Below, piece by piece: positions 9,013-16,935 of a stretch of DNA of 40,693 nucleotides (position 1 is the stretch's first letter; each line of letters begins with the position of its first letter). This stretch comes from Thermoplasmatales archaeon (GTDB taxonomy: Archaea > Thermoplasmatota > E2 > DHVEG-1). Below the pieces are notes generated by a model. That model made no database searches. It had not been told where the DNA came from and saw nothing but the letters and a program-made list of their open reading frames with translations. Made by a program: the position numbers and the translations under genes. The DNA is taken from NCBI GenBank assembly GCA_020350365.1, contig CP070712.1:157609-198301 (forward strand). The letters run 5' to 3'.

Positions 9013-9030
9013 GATATTTAAATGTTACAA
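9013..9030 (-). promoter_or_regulatory. Shared island promoter, copy 5
   Basis: The minus strand reads TTGTAACATTTAAATATC, about 42 nt upstream of the subtilisin start at 8977. As at 3131-3144, the TAA in TGTAACA is the stop codon of the upstream PKD/tail gene. Confidence 0.7.
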
Positions 9031-10665
9031 TAATAAAGACAGCAATCTTTCAAGTATTGGAAAACGCTCTAACAGCAATTCAAACAATAGATATGATGAG
9101 GTTCTGGTCCTTGGTATCGTGACCTCAAACTCATTCCAATCACTCTCAGTATCTGAGGTATCTTTTGCTTTTGCCTCAATTAAATATGTCCCTTGTTTTA
9201 CATAAGTATGAGTTATTTCAATATCTAATCCAGATTGATGTGGACCATCCCAATATTCTATATGACCATCACCCCACTTAATATAATAATAAACATCATC
9301 ACCATCTGGATCTACTGAGTTGAATATGTAAGTGTATTCAGTCCCTGCTACTCCGTTAGTTGGACCATCAATATCTGGAATTTCAGGTGGATTATTGGAA
9401 TCTGAAAATGGATTACCAACTGGAATAATAGATAAAGGTCGAAGATTGGGTTGTGAAGATAAACCTAATGCTGATCGCAAGCCAGTTTCATCCGAAATAT
9501 CATAAATAACATTAGCACTGAGATTCAATGCAGCTGTCTCTAAAAGAATATTATTTATCAATGCACCCAGCTCATAATACCAATATTTCTGAAACTGGGA
9601 ACCTCCCAGATCAGTGTCAAGAAATGGAATAATAATCCAAGATGCAGATTCAATCGTGATATTATTTGATTCAACAAAGTTTTTTATCTTCTGTCGCTGA
9701 TCACCAGCAACGATTTCTGAAATCGAATGGGAAGGTGAATACTGATATACACCACTATGATTAGCAGCGAAAATTTTGAATGGGTATATCGCCCAAGAAC
9801 TTGGAAGAGTACGATGTCTCTTATTATTCACATTATCAAATAGGTATGAATAACCATAAGAACTCCATATTAACTGAGATTCTTCAAGTAATGATAAAGG
9901 GATATCATCCCATTTATTTTTAATAAGACGATTATTGATTGCATCCTCAAGACTTAAAGTATTATTAATAACTAGTGGAAGGTTTTGTTCAGGAAGTGGA
10001 TCATATGTAAAATCATAAGGCGTAGAAGGATGTCCCAAAGGCATTATAATTTCAGGTTTTTCGTTTGAAGGAATTCCTAGTTCATAAAGATCTTCGACAT
10101 AAGATCCAGTCGTCACTGTTCCTAAATCAAGAGCATTAGCATCAAAATAGATATTCTGGCAAATCATTCCAATGTCTATCATTCCCCTTAATTCATCGGA
10201 TTCAATGTCCATATCCCATACCAGACCAATTTTTATTGGAGAAGTATATTGGCCCAGATGTAAATAGTTACCAGTTTTAAATAAAGATAGTGAATGATTC
10301 TCTGGAACATATTTATAAGTTGCATCACTTCTAATAACATAGATTATTGTAGAATAGGAGTCATTTGGATTGAAAATCGAACGATTACCATTTTCTGTAA
10401 CACCATAACAAGCCCATAAAATTGTTGATAATTCTTCATCAGTAACTGATTCTTCAGTGAATGATCGTACCGACATCCTCCGACAAAAAGATTCCTCAAG
10501 TACCATATCAACAGATAATGGAGATGGTAATGGATACTCATCAATTACAATATTTATGTAATCCACAAAATATTCAGTTTCTAATTTATTTAATTTCCCA
10601 GTCACAGGTAAAACAGTCGTAATTATCAACAGCATGCAAATAGTACCCACTATGTATTTTTTCAT
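9025..10665 (-). CDS. Secreted tandem nitroreductase/SagB-like protein with PKD and ERF tail
   Basis: The ATG at 10665 (546 residues) is preferred over an in-frame TTG at 10674, because GAG lies just upstream of the ATG. A signal peptide (about 1-22) precedes two nitroreductase-fold modules. Module 1 (about 50-215) carries the SagB-type signature RRMSVRSF...ELSTILWACYGVT and a GMICQNIYFDANALDLGTV helix. Module 2 (about 245-425) repeats the pattern in degenerate form (SQLIWSSYGYSY, RTLPSSW, GALINNILLETAALNLSANV). A PKD domain follows (about 430-515, SVDPDGDDVYYYIKWGDG). Residues 517-546 are the common tail with IPRTRTSS and LLERFPILERLL. SagB/nitroreductases bind FMN and are normally cytoplasmic, so an exported double copy is unusual. 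Whether FMN is bound is unknown. Confidence 0.82.
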   Translation of the reverse strand: MKKYIVGTICMLLIITTVLPVTGKLNKLETEYFVDYINIVIDEYPLPSPLSVDMVLEESFCRRMSVRSFTEESVTDEELSTILWACYGVTENGNRSIFNPNDSYSTIIYVIRSDATYKYVPENHSLSLFKTGNYLHLGQYTSPIKIGLVWDMDIESDELRGMIDIGMICQNIYFDANALDLGTVTTGSYVEDLYELGIPSNEKPEIIMPLGHPSTPYDFTYDPLPEQNLPLVINNTLSLEDAINNRLIKNKWDDIPLSLLEESQLIWSSYGYSYLFDNVNNKRHRTLPSSWAIYPFKIFAANHSGVYQYSPSHSISEIVAGDQRQKIKNFVESNNITIESASWIIIPFLDTDLGGSQFQKYWYYELGALINNILLETAALNLSANVIYDISDETGLRSALGLSSQPNLRPLSIIPVGNPFSDSNNPPEIPDIDGPTNGVAGTEYTYIFNSVDPDGDDVYYYIKWGDGHIEYWDGPHQSGLDIEITHTYVKQGTYLIEAKAKDTSDTESDWNEFEVTIPRTRTSSYLLFELLLERFPILERLLSLLL

Positions 10666-10752
10666 AATTCTCAAATTTTTAATGTCAAAATATTAATATA
10701 ACAGTTTTTATTAAAAAATTGTACAAAGATATAATTTAATTGTAAAAATAAT

Positions 10753-10789
10753 TTAAAGTGTTATGATTAATAAAATTATTACACTTTAA
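10753..10789 (-). terminator. Probable terminator after the rhodanese gene
   Basis: A 9-bp perfect inverted repeat (TTAAAGTGT at 10753-10761, ACACTTTAA at 10781-10789) overlaps the stop codon of the minus-strand gene 10779-11912. It is followed on that strand by ATTATTTTTAC. This could be a weak intrinsic terminator. Confidence 0.4.
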
Positions 10790-11912
10790 TCATTCCAAAA
10801 AGTCTTTCTAGCAATGGGAAACGCTCCAGATACCATTCATACCATAGATAAAACCTTAATCTATGTCTAGGAATAGTTACCTCAAACTCAGACCAGTTGC
10901 TCTCCGCATCATGAATATCCTTTGCTTTCGCTTTGACTGTATATTCGCCTTCCTCAATCCAAATATGTTTTAATGTTATCTCTTCACTTGAATCAACAAA
11001 TTCAGTCCATTCTGTGTTATAATCTCCCCAATCAATAGAGTACATAACAGGATCACCATCTAAATCTGTAGAAATAAAGGTATATTCATATTCAATTCCT
11101 GGTTTTCCACCTAGAGGACCATCAATAGTTGGTGCAGTTGGTGGTTGATTTTCAACAATCGATACAACAAGTTCAGCCAATTCACTCTCTTCATCAAAGA
11201 TGTCTTTTGCTTTTGCTTTTATTAGATATGTTCCTTCCTCTTCCCAAATATGTGTTAAAGTTATTTCTTCATCATGTGCAAAAGGTCCAGTCCATTCAGG
11301 TGTAGTGCTGTCATTCCAGTCAATCCAGAAATAAACACCATCGGCTTCAGCATCCGTTGTTGAAAAATTATAAGTTAATTCCTCACCTGGACCGCCCTTG
11401 AGAGATCCATTTATCTCTGGTGCATCTGGTTCAGTATTAGTTCTTATTGGATATCCTCCTGCTTTCCAGGCATTTATCCCTCCAAGCATATTGTAAACCG
11501 TTCCTATAAAACCGGCATCACATAGAATTTGAGATCCTTCAAGACTCCGAGAACCAGCTTTACAATAAAGGATAACATCCTCACCGGCATACATATCCAT
11601 AAATGCCTGTAACCCATCTTCAGTCTTCAGCATAGAAAGAGAATACCATCTTGGATGTTCTGGATAAGGTGTATCTATGAATCCTTCATTCCATTCATAC
11701 TTGAATCTAACATCAATAGGAATTTGAATACCATTACCTGTATTGTTTAACAGATTCCATACATCATGAACTGTTATATCTATATGACAGTCATTTAATT
11801 TTTGAGGTATACTACTTTCAGATGTATATCCACTTGTTATTGCATTTAAAGGCAATCCAGAAAACACCAACATCAATCCTATTACACATGTTGCTACTAT
11901 TATTTTCTTCAT
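10779..11912 (-). CDS. Secreted rhodanese-domain protein with two PKD domains and ERF tail
   Basis: This 377-residue protein has a signal peptide (1-24). A rhodanese domain covers about 45-157, with Cys117 in LYCKAGSRS, the sulfur-carrying loop of the family, and the closing GGINAWKAGGYP motif. Two PKD domains follow at about 161-252 and 256-346 (each with the WIDWNDS or SIDWGDY turn and EEGxYxxKAKAKD strand). The IPRHR tail starts at 347, with WYLERFPLLERLF. Rhodaneses move sulfane sulfur; an exported copy on PKD spacers suggests sulfur or thiol chemistry at the cell surface (inference). It is next to the tandem nitroreductase, another exported redox-type enzyme with the same tail. The upstream region lacks the TGTAACA promoter block. 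Confidence 0.87.
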   Translation of the reverse strand: MKKIIVATCVIGLMLVFSGLPLNAITSGYTSESSIPQKLNDCHIDITVHDVWNLLNNTGNGIQIPIDVRFKYEWNEGFIDTPYPEHPRWYSLSMLKTEDGLQAFMDMYAGEDVILYCKAGSRSLEGSQILCDAGFIGTVYNMLGGINAWKAGGYPIRTNTEPDAPEINGSLKGGPGEELTYNFSTTDAEADGVYFWIDWNDSTTPEWTGPFAHDEEITLTHIWEEEGTYLIKAKAKDIFDEESELAELVVSIVENQPPTAPTIDGPLGGKPGIEYEYTFISTDLDGDPVMYSIDWGDYNTEWTEFVDSSEEITLKHIWIEEGEYTVKAKAKDIHDAESNWSEFEVTIPRHRLRFYLWYEWYLERFPLLERLFGMIKV

Positions 11913-12035
11913 ATTTTATCAACTTTTTATATTTCTATCGTTACTAACCTTTCCAACTTGACAATTGGTAAGTATATACAAAAAGTAGTTAATTTATAAA
12001 TATTTTACGGTGAAAGTGGATTTGTTCCAAAAGTC

Positions 12036-13280
12036 TTATCTTAATAGGTTCAGCAGTCTTTCCAGCAATGAGAAACGCTCCAGAAGCCATTCAAACAATA
12101 GATAAGATGATGCTCTGGTTCTTGGAATAGTTATTTCTAATGTTGAAGCACTACTCATACCATCAAAAATATCTCTTGCCCAGCAAGTAATAGTATAAGC
12201 TCCCTCATCTGTCCAATTATATGACAATGTTAATTCTTCACCTGAGGGATATGGCCCATAAATGTATATTATTTCTTTATCACCCCAGCATATGTGATAC
12301 CAAATATCATCTCCATCAGGGTCAGTAGCAACAAAAGTATAGTCATAATCTATATCAGGTCTACCTCTTAAAGGACCATCTATATTAGGTGCATTTGGAG
12401 GCTGATTAATAATTCGCTCCACATCAGCAGGTTCATTCAACATGAAATATTCCCATACTATGTTACCATCAATATCAACCTCAATCACTCGAGAATCTCT
12501 CGAATCTACAATGAGTGTATTACCATTTAATAACCTCTCTACATCAATAATACTATTTGTCCCATTATAATCCCAAACTATCTTATTATCAATATCTATC
12601 TCTATTACCAGACCATCATGATTTGCAATAAGTGTGTTACCATTTTCTAATCTCTCTGCATCAACAGGAAAATCTAATCCTCTATATTCCCAGACAACAG
12701 TACTATTATCATCAACCTCAATTAATCGTGTATCATTATCTGTTATTGATATTATCATAAGTGTGTTTCCATTTTCTAATCTCTCCAAATCGCCAGTATA
12801 AAATAACCCAGTACAATCATATTCCCATATAATAGTACCATTTATATCAACTTCAATTATTCCGCGTTGATTAAGTCTGCCGAATGTTATGAGTGTGTTA
12901 CCATTTTCTAATCTCTCTGCATCAGCAGGATGGAATGGAAAAACCTCCCCTTTATATTCCCAGATCACATTTCCATCGTTATCAATCTCAAATACGCGTT
13001 CTTGACCATAACTTTCTACTATAAGGGTATTACCATTATTCAATCTCTCTACATCAATAGGAGTACTCGCCTCGTTATATTCCCAGACAATAGTACCATT
13101 TATGTCAACCTCAATTATCTGACCAATAATAAAATCTGCTATAAGTGTAGTACTGTTTATTGGGTCACTATTGGTTGGAACTAATAAAAAGGTTGTATCT
13201 AGGTTTGTTACTACAGATTTTCCAGATCCATTTAAGACAAGTATTCCAACTAACAATACTAGTAACATTTTCTTCATCAT
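12036..13280 (-). CDS. Secreted six-repeat beta-propeller with PKD and ERF tail
   Basis: This 414-residue protein has a signal peptide (about 1-22). Residues 35-290 contain six repeats of about 40 residues, each with a VDINGTIVWEY-like strand and a DxERLxNGNTLI strand, typical of PQQ/arylsulfotransferase-like propellers. The sixth repeat breaks off at VERIINQPP, where the PKD domain begins (about 294-383, TDPDGDDIWYHICWGD). The tail at 385-414 is IPRTRASSY, then WLLERFSLLERLLNLL. No enzymatic residues are evident; a binding platform is likely. The repeats are also visible as DNA direct repeats. The 3' end, including about 5 nt beyond the stop, is nearly identical to 13390-13437, the end of the adjacent decayed gene. 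Confidence 0.85.
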   Translation of the reverse strand: MMKKMLLVLLVGILVLNGSGKSVVTNLDTTFLLVPTNSDPINSTTLIADFIIGQIIEVDINGTIVWEYNEASTPIDVERLNNGNTLIVESYGQERVFEIDNDGNVIWEYKGEVFPFHPADAERLENGNTLITFGRLNQRGIIEVDINGTIIWEYDCTGLFYTGDLERLENGNTLMIISITDNDTRLIEVDDNSTVVWEYRGLDFPVDAERLENGNTLIANHDGLVIEIDIDNKIVWDYNGTNSIIDVERLLNGNTLIVDSRDSRVIEVDIDGNIVWEYFMLNEPADVERIINQPPNAPNIDGPLRGRPDIDYDYTFVATDPDGDDIWYHICWGDKEIIYIYGPYPSGEELTLSYNWTDEGAYTITCWARDIFDGMSSASTLEITIPRTRASSYLLFEWLLERFSLLERLLNLLR

Positions 13281-13394
13281 ATCTCAACTGCAGAAATATT
13301 TTAAAAATTATAAAAAAATATAATTATTATACTTATAACTTTTATGCTTGCTATTGTTTTACCCATCAATTTATATTGATTTGTATCTCAAGTC

Positions 13395-14046
13395 TTATCT
13401 TAATAGGTTTAGTAGTCTTTCCAGCAATGGGAAACGTTCTAACAACAAATGATAAGATGTTGATGCTCTGGTTCTTGGAATGTTACGTTTAGTACTCCAT
13501 ATGGTCCACATAAATTATTTTCATCCTTGAGTCTGGCCTTGATGATATATTATCCTTCCCATATTCTTGTGTGATTGACTTTTACTTCTTCACCGAAATG
13601 ATATGGTCCAATCCAGTCTTTTACCCTTTGTCTCACCATTCAATGTTACCAAGCGCAATTCCAAATAAAACAGGAGTATCAAGCCACCATGTCCAAACTC
13701 CTATAAAATAATAAACATAAACATTATAAATAAAGGACCAGTAATATTCCACACCATTTTCAGTCAACATTAGCCCATGTAGAAATAGGCAAGGATCCCT
13801 TCCAGTGATATTTACTTCACCACGGAAAAAACCCTTTCTATTTATCCAAGTTAAATTCGTTATGTTTCCTGTAATATATGAAATAATCTCCTTTTTACCA
13901 TCCGATGTTCTAATCTCATCACTATTTTCTTTCGTTTCCTTATTCATATATAACTCATTTGCAAAAGCAGGTTGTATCCCTATTCCAATAAATAGAACTA
14001 TAAATCCAATTACAAGAACCTTATACAACACAGGATTTCTACTCAT
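13395..14046 (-). pseudogene. Decayed secreted PKD/ERF-tail gene; 5' part still open
   Basis: The 5' part (13633-14046) is an open frame of 137 codons with promoter, ribosome binding site and signal peptide (MSRNPVLYKVLVIG type). It stops at TGA immediately after NIEW. Reading on, out of frame, gives PKD fragments: KDWIGPYHFGEEVKVNHTRIW, then an in-frame stop, then YIIKARLKDENN. A further shift leads to NIPRTRASTSYHLLLERF and PLLERLLNLLR with a stop at 13395-13397. The fragments lie in the order expected for a PKD domain plus common tail, so I read this as one gene broken by at least two stops and one or two frameshifts. The truncated 5' product could still be made and exported. The fusion of the 5' part with the PKD relic is inferred from order and spacing. 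Confidence 0.75.
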
Positions 14047-14082
14047 ATTCTCTTCTCCCTCAATATTTTACATCCAAATGGG

Positions 14083-14097
14083 GATATTTAAATGTTA
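14083..14097 (-). promoter_or_regulatory. Shared island promoter, copy 6
   Basis: The minus strand reads TAACATTTAAATATC, with the upstream TG replaced by TA (ATATAACA). It is about 43 nt upstream of the start at 14046. The copy persists although the gene downstream is broken. Confidence 0.6.
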
Positions 14098-14189
14098 TAT
14101 ACAACCGATTACTCAAATGACATAAAAACCCATGTACAAGTTTGTTATAAACGCAAGACTTAAATGTAAAGATAAATATTCACATTCTT

Positions 14190-14195
14190 GGAGGT
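14190..14195 (+). promoter_or_regulatory. Ribosome binding site deciding the start at 14203
   Basis: GGAGGT lies 7 nt before the ATG at 14203. It shows that the in-frame TTG at 14188 is not the start. Confidence 0.8.
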
Positions 14196-14202
14196 AGAGA
14201 TT

Positions 14203-14388
14203 ATGGCGTATATGCATGATGGGTGGACGTTATATACACGTGATGTAAAACTTAAGGGTGGAAGAACCCAAACAATTTATTTCTTCAGTAAAAGAAAACC
14301 AAAGAGTGGAACTCCTTGTGAGTTACCAAGTGGATACACAGTTGGTGTAAATAAAAGAACAGGTTTACCATATCTTAAGAAGAAATAG
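14203..14388 (+). CDS. Small conserved basic protein, function unknown
   Basis: This 61-residue protein (MAYMHDGWTLYTRDVKLKGG at its start) is followed by RTQTIYFFSKRKPKSG and a VGVNKRTGLPYLKKK end. From memory, short proteins with this GGRxQTIYFFS...NKRTGLPYLKK pattern occur in archaea and some bacteria, but I do not know a function. The basic, compact composition would fit nucleic-acid binding, though this is speculation. It stands alone between the surface island and the housekeeping genes. A TATA-like TTAAATGTAAAGATAAATA lies upstream, and a strong hairpin terminator lies 14 nt after the stop, so it is probably a well-expressed monocistronic gene. Confidence 0.8.
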   Translation: MAYMHDGWTLYTRDVKLKGGRTQTIYFFSKRKPKSGTPCELPSGYTVGVNKRTGLPYLKKK

Positions 14389-14401
14389 ATAGAAAACTTT
14401 A

Positions 14402-14435
14402 GAGCTGACATTCTGTCAGCTCAACCTAATTTTTT
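14402..14435 (+). terminator. Intrinsic-type terminator
   Basis: A perfect 9-bp stem (GAGCTGACA at 14402-14410, TGTCAGCTC at 14414-14422) with a TTC loop is followed by AACCTAA and six Ts. It lies just after the small gene at 14203-14388. Confidence 0.85.
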
Positions 14436-14482
14436 AATCATTAATATTTAATATAATACTTTATTTTAGGGATAAGAGATTA

Positions 14483-15619
14483 ATGGTATCAAAGATTGGT
14501 TTTGTAGTTAATCCTATTGCAGGTATGGGAGGCAAGGTAGGATTAAAAGGTACAGATGGAGTATTTCAACAGGCGATAAAACTTGGAGCTAAACCAGTTG
14601 CAATTAATAAAGCAAATGAAACAATAAAGGAGTTTATTTCTAGCAATTCAAAAAAAGATGAAATTATGTGGTATACCTGTGAAGGTGAGATGGGCAGTGA
14701 TATTTTAATTAAGGCAGGGATAAAGAATATTGAAATAATATATTCCACCTCAAAAGATGAAACCAGTTCAGATGATACCAAGAATGCATGCATGAAATTT
14801 TTAGAAAAAAGTGTAGATTTAATTCTTTTTTGCGGTGGTGATGGAACAGCAAGAGATGTTTTTGAGATTGTTAAAACTAAGATACCCATTCTTGGTATAC
14901 CTTCAGGTGTGAAGATGCATTCCGGTGTTTTTGGAATAACAACTATTGCCTCTGGAAAAATGCTTAACGAGTTTGTTAATGGCAGACTTTCGATTGGTGA
15001 TGCTGAAATTATGGATCTTGATGAAGAAAAATATAGAAAGGGTGAATGGAACATTAGATTATTTGGAATTGCAAAAAGTATTGTAGAACCGACATACATC
15101 CAAGTTGGTAAATCAACTTTTGAATCAATTTCAGATGACGAAATTAAATATGAGCTTTATGAGCATATTAACGATGAAATCGAAAAAAATAATGATTATT
15201 TATTTCTTTTTGGTTCTGGTGGAACTATCGACTTTATTGCAAGCAAAATTGGTTTAAAAAATACATTACTAGGTATAGATGCAATATACAATAAAAAATT
15301 AATTGGTAGTGACCTCAACGAAGAAGGGATTCTAGATTTATTAAAAAAATATTCAAAGGTTAAGTTGGTTCTTAGTCCAATTGGGGCTCAGGGTTTTATC
15401 TTAGGAAGAGGGAATCTACAACTGAGTCCAAGAGTGATAAAAAAAATCGGCCTTGATAATATAATTATTATATCAACTCCGGCTAAACTTGCATCTATTC
15501 CTGAAATTCGAGTTGATACTGGAGATGAAGTTCTTGATAAGTTGTTTGCTGAAAAAGAGTTTATTATGGTTGTAATTGGATATCGTTTAAGCCGCGTTGT
15601 TAAGATTCAAACATTATAG
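14483..15619 (+). CDS. ATP-NAD kinase family protein (COG3199)
   Basis: This 378-residue protein belongs to the long archaeal ATP-NAD kinase-like family. The N-terminus has the IGFVVNPIAGMGGKVGLKG start typical of COG3199. The nucleotide-binding GGDGT motif is at residues 118-122 (FCGGDGTARDV), followed by PILGIPSGVKMHSGVFG. A second conserved segment, GAQGFILGRGNLQLSP, is near residue 305. The expected activity is phosphorylation of NAD or a related small molecule in the cytosol, but the substrate of this subfamily is not certain. ATG start with GGGATAAGAG upstream. It precedes the KBL-like gene by about 107 nt on the same strand, with its own promoter possible. Confidence 0.88.
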   Translation: MVSKIGFVVNPIAGMGGKVGLKGTDGVFQQAIKLGAKPVAINKANETIKEFISSNSKKDEIMWYTCEGEMGSDILIKAGIKNIEIIYSTSKDETSSDDTKNACMKFLEKSVDLILFCGGDGTARDVFEIVKTKIPILGIPSGVKMHSGVFGITTIASGKMLNEFVNGRLSIGDAEIMDLDEEKYRKGEWNIRLFGIAKSIVEPTYIQVGKSTFESISDDEIKYELYEHINDEIEKNNDYLFLFGSGGTIDFIASKIGLKNTLLGIDAIYNKKLIGSDLNEEGILDLLKKYSKVKLVLSPIGAQGFILGRGNLQLSPRVIKKIGLDNIIIISTPAKLASIPEIRVDTGDEVLDKLFAEKEFIMVVIGYRLSRVVKIQTL

Positions 15620-15726
15620 TAATTTTAGAAGAATATTTTTTAATTTAACCAACAACTTTTAATATTTTTATTCGATTCCCAAAAAACCTAAACGAATTGA
15701 TATTTAATCTTGGGAGGTTTATCCTT

Positions 15727-16911
15727 ATGAACAGAAATGCAACATCTTTTTTAAAAGAAGAATATGATGAACTTGTTAAGAAGAGCTTTGATTGGAAACT
15801 TCGGATTTTAGAATCTGGTTCCACCCCACATTCTATCGTTGATGGAAAAAAAGTAATCATGCTCTGTTCCAACAACTATCTAAGTCTGAGTAACCATCCA
15901 AGACTTATTAAAAGCTCAATAGAAGCTGCTGATAAATTTGGTGCAGGATCTGGCTCTGTCAGGGCAATTGCAGGAACTATGAAGCTTCATATAGAAGTGG
16001 AAAAAAGACTTGCAAGGTTTAAAAGAACTGAAGCATCTCTTATTTATCAAACCGGATTTGCAGCAAATGCTGGATTAATTCCACAGCTTGTGACTAAAGA
16101 GGACATAATTATATCTGATGAACTAAATCATGGTAGCATAATCGATGGAGTTAGACTAACAAAGGCAGCTAGAGCAGTATACAAACATCGCGACATGGGT
16201 GAACTTGAAAATGTCTTAAAAGAAGCCGATAAAAAACACAAAAGAATTCTTATTATAACTGATGGTGTCTTTAGTATGGATGGTGATATTGCACCAATGG
16301 ACAAAATTGTAAAACTAGCAAATGAATATGGTGCAATGAGCTATGTAGATGATGCCCATGGAGAAGGTGTAATCGGGGAAGATGGCAGAGGAATTGGTGC
16401 ACATTTTGGTATTGAAGGAAAAATTGATGTTGAGATGGGAACATTCAGTAAAGCCTATGGAGTTGTTGGTGGTCTTATTGCTGGCAGCCAAGATCTAGTA
16501 AATTTTGCATTAAATAAATCCCGTACCTGGCTTCTTTCAGGTTCACATCCACCAGCTGTTGCAGGAGCACAATTAGCAGCAATTGACGTACTTGAAACTG
16601 AACCTGAGCATGTTAAAAATCTTTGGGATAATACCAACTATTTCAAAAAAGAACTAATCTCTATGGGATTTGACACAGGTGATAGCGAAACACCTATAAC
16701 ACCGGTAATCGTTGGAGAATCAAGCAAAGCAAAAGAGTTGAGCAATAAGTTATTTGAAGAAGGAATATTTGCACTTCCAATAGTTTTTCCCATGGTTGCA
16801 AGAGATAAAGCCAGGATAAGAACTATGATGAACGCAGGACTTACAAGAAAGGACTTAGATTTTACCCTTGATAAATTCGAAAAACTTGGAAAACAATTAG
16901 ATATTATCTAA
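15727..16911 (+). CDS. kbl: Glycine C-acetyltransferase / 8-amino-7-oxononanoate synthase family
   Basis: This 394-residue protein has the normal length for the alpha-oxoamine synthase family. GGGAGG at 15712-15717 selects the ATG at 15727 over an upstream in-frame TTG. Visible motifs are the substrate region NNYLSLSNHPRL, H135 in DELNHGS, the PLP ring residues D208 and H211 in VDDAHGEG, and the PLP lysine K242 in GTFSKAYGVVGG. The enzyme condenses an acyl-CoA with an amino acid, giving 2-amino-3-ketobutyrate (KBL) or KAPA (BioF). KBL is favoured because no biotin genes are nearby and SHMT, another glycine enzyme, is in the window. This is context only; the two cannot be told apart by eye. 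Confidence 0.88.
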   Translation: MNRNATSFLKEEYDELVKKSFDWKLRILESGSTPHSIVDGKKVIMLCSNNYLSLSNHPRLIKSSIEAADKFGAGSGSVRAIAGTMKLHIEVEKRLARFKRTEASLIYQTGFAANAGLIPQLVTKEDIIISDELNHGSIIDGVRLTKAARAVYKHRDMGELENVLKEADKKHKRILIITDGVFSMDGDIAPMDKIVKLANEYGAMSYVDDAHGEGVIGEDGRGIGAHFGIEGKIDVEMGTFSKAYGVVGGLIAGSQDLVNFALNKSRTWLLSGSHPPAVAGAQLAAIDVLETEPEHVKNLWDNTNYFKKELISMGFDTGDSETPITPVIVGESSKAKELSNKLFEEGIFALPIVFPMVARDKARIRTMMNAGLTRKDLDFTLDKFEKLGKQLDII

Positions 16912-16935
16912 TCTTTATTTCCTTTCATTATTTTC

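Noticed and set aside
3143-12128. Known archaeosortase signal (PGF-CTERM/PEF-CTERM) for the common tail
   Set aside because: There is no PGF or similar tripeptide before a plain hydrophobic span and no basic cluster at the end; charged residues lie within the helix.
12420-13110. DNA direct repeats resembling a repeat array
   Set aside because: They are the coding repeats of the propeller gene (GNTLI and WEY strands), with spacing of one blade, not a mobile or regulatory repeat.
33-14046. Prophage or integrated plasmid explanation for the island
   Set aside because: No integrase, transposase, capsid, portal or replication gene and no flanking repeat or tRNA target site is visible.
14188-14202. 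TTG start for the small basic protein
   Set aside because: The TTG lies in front of and overlaps the ribosome binding site GGAGGT; the ATG at 14203 is correctly spaced.
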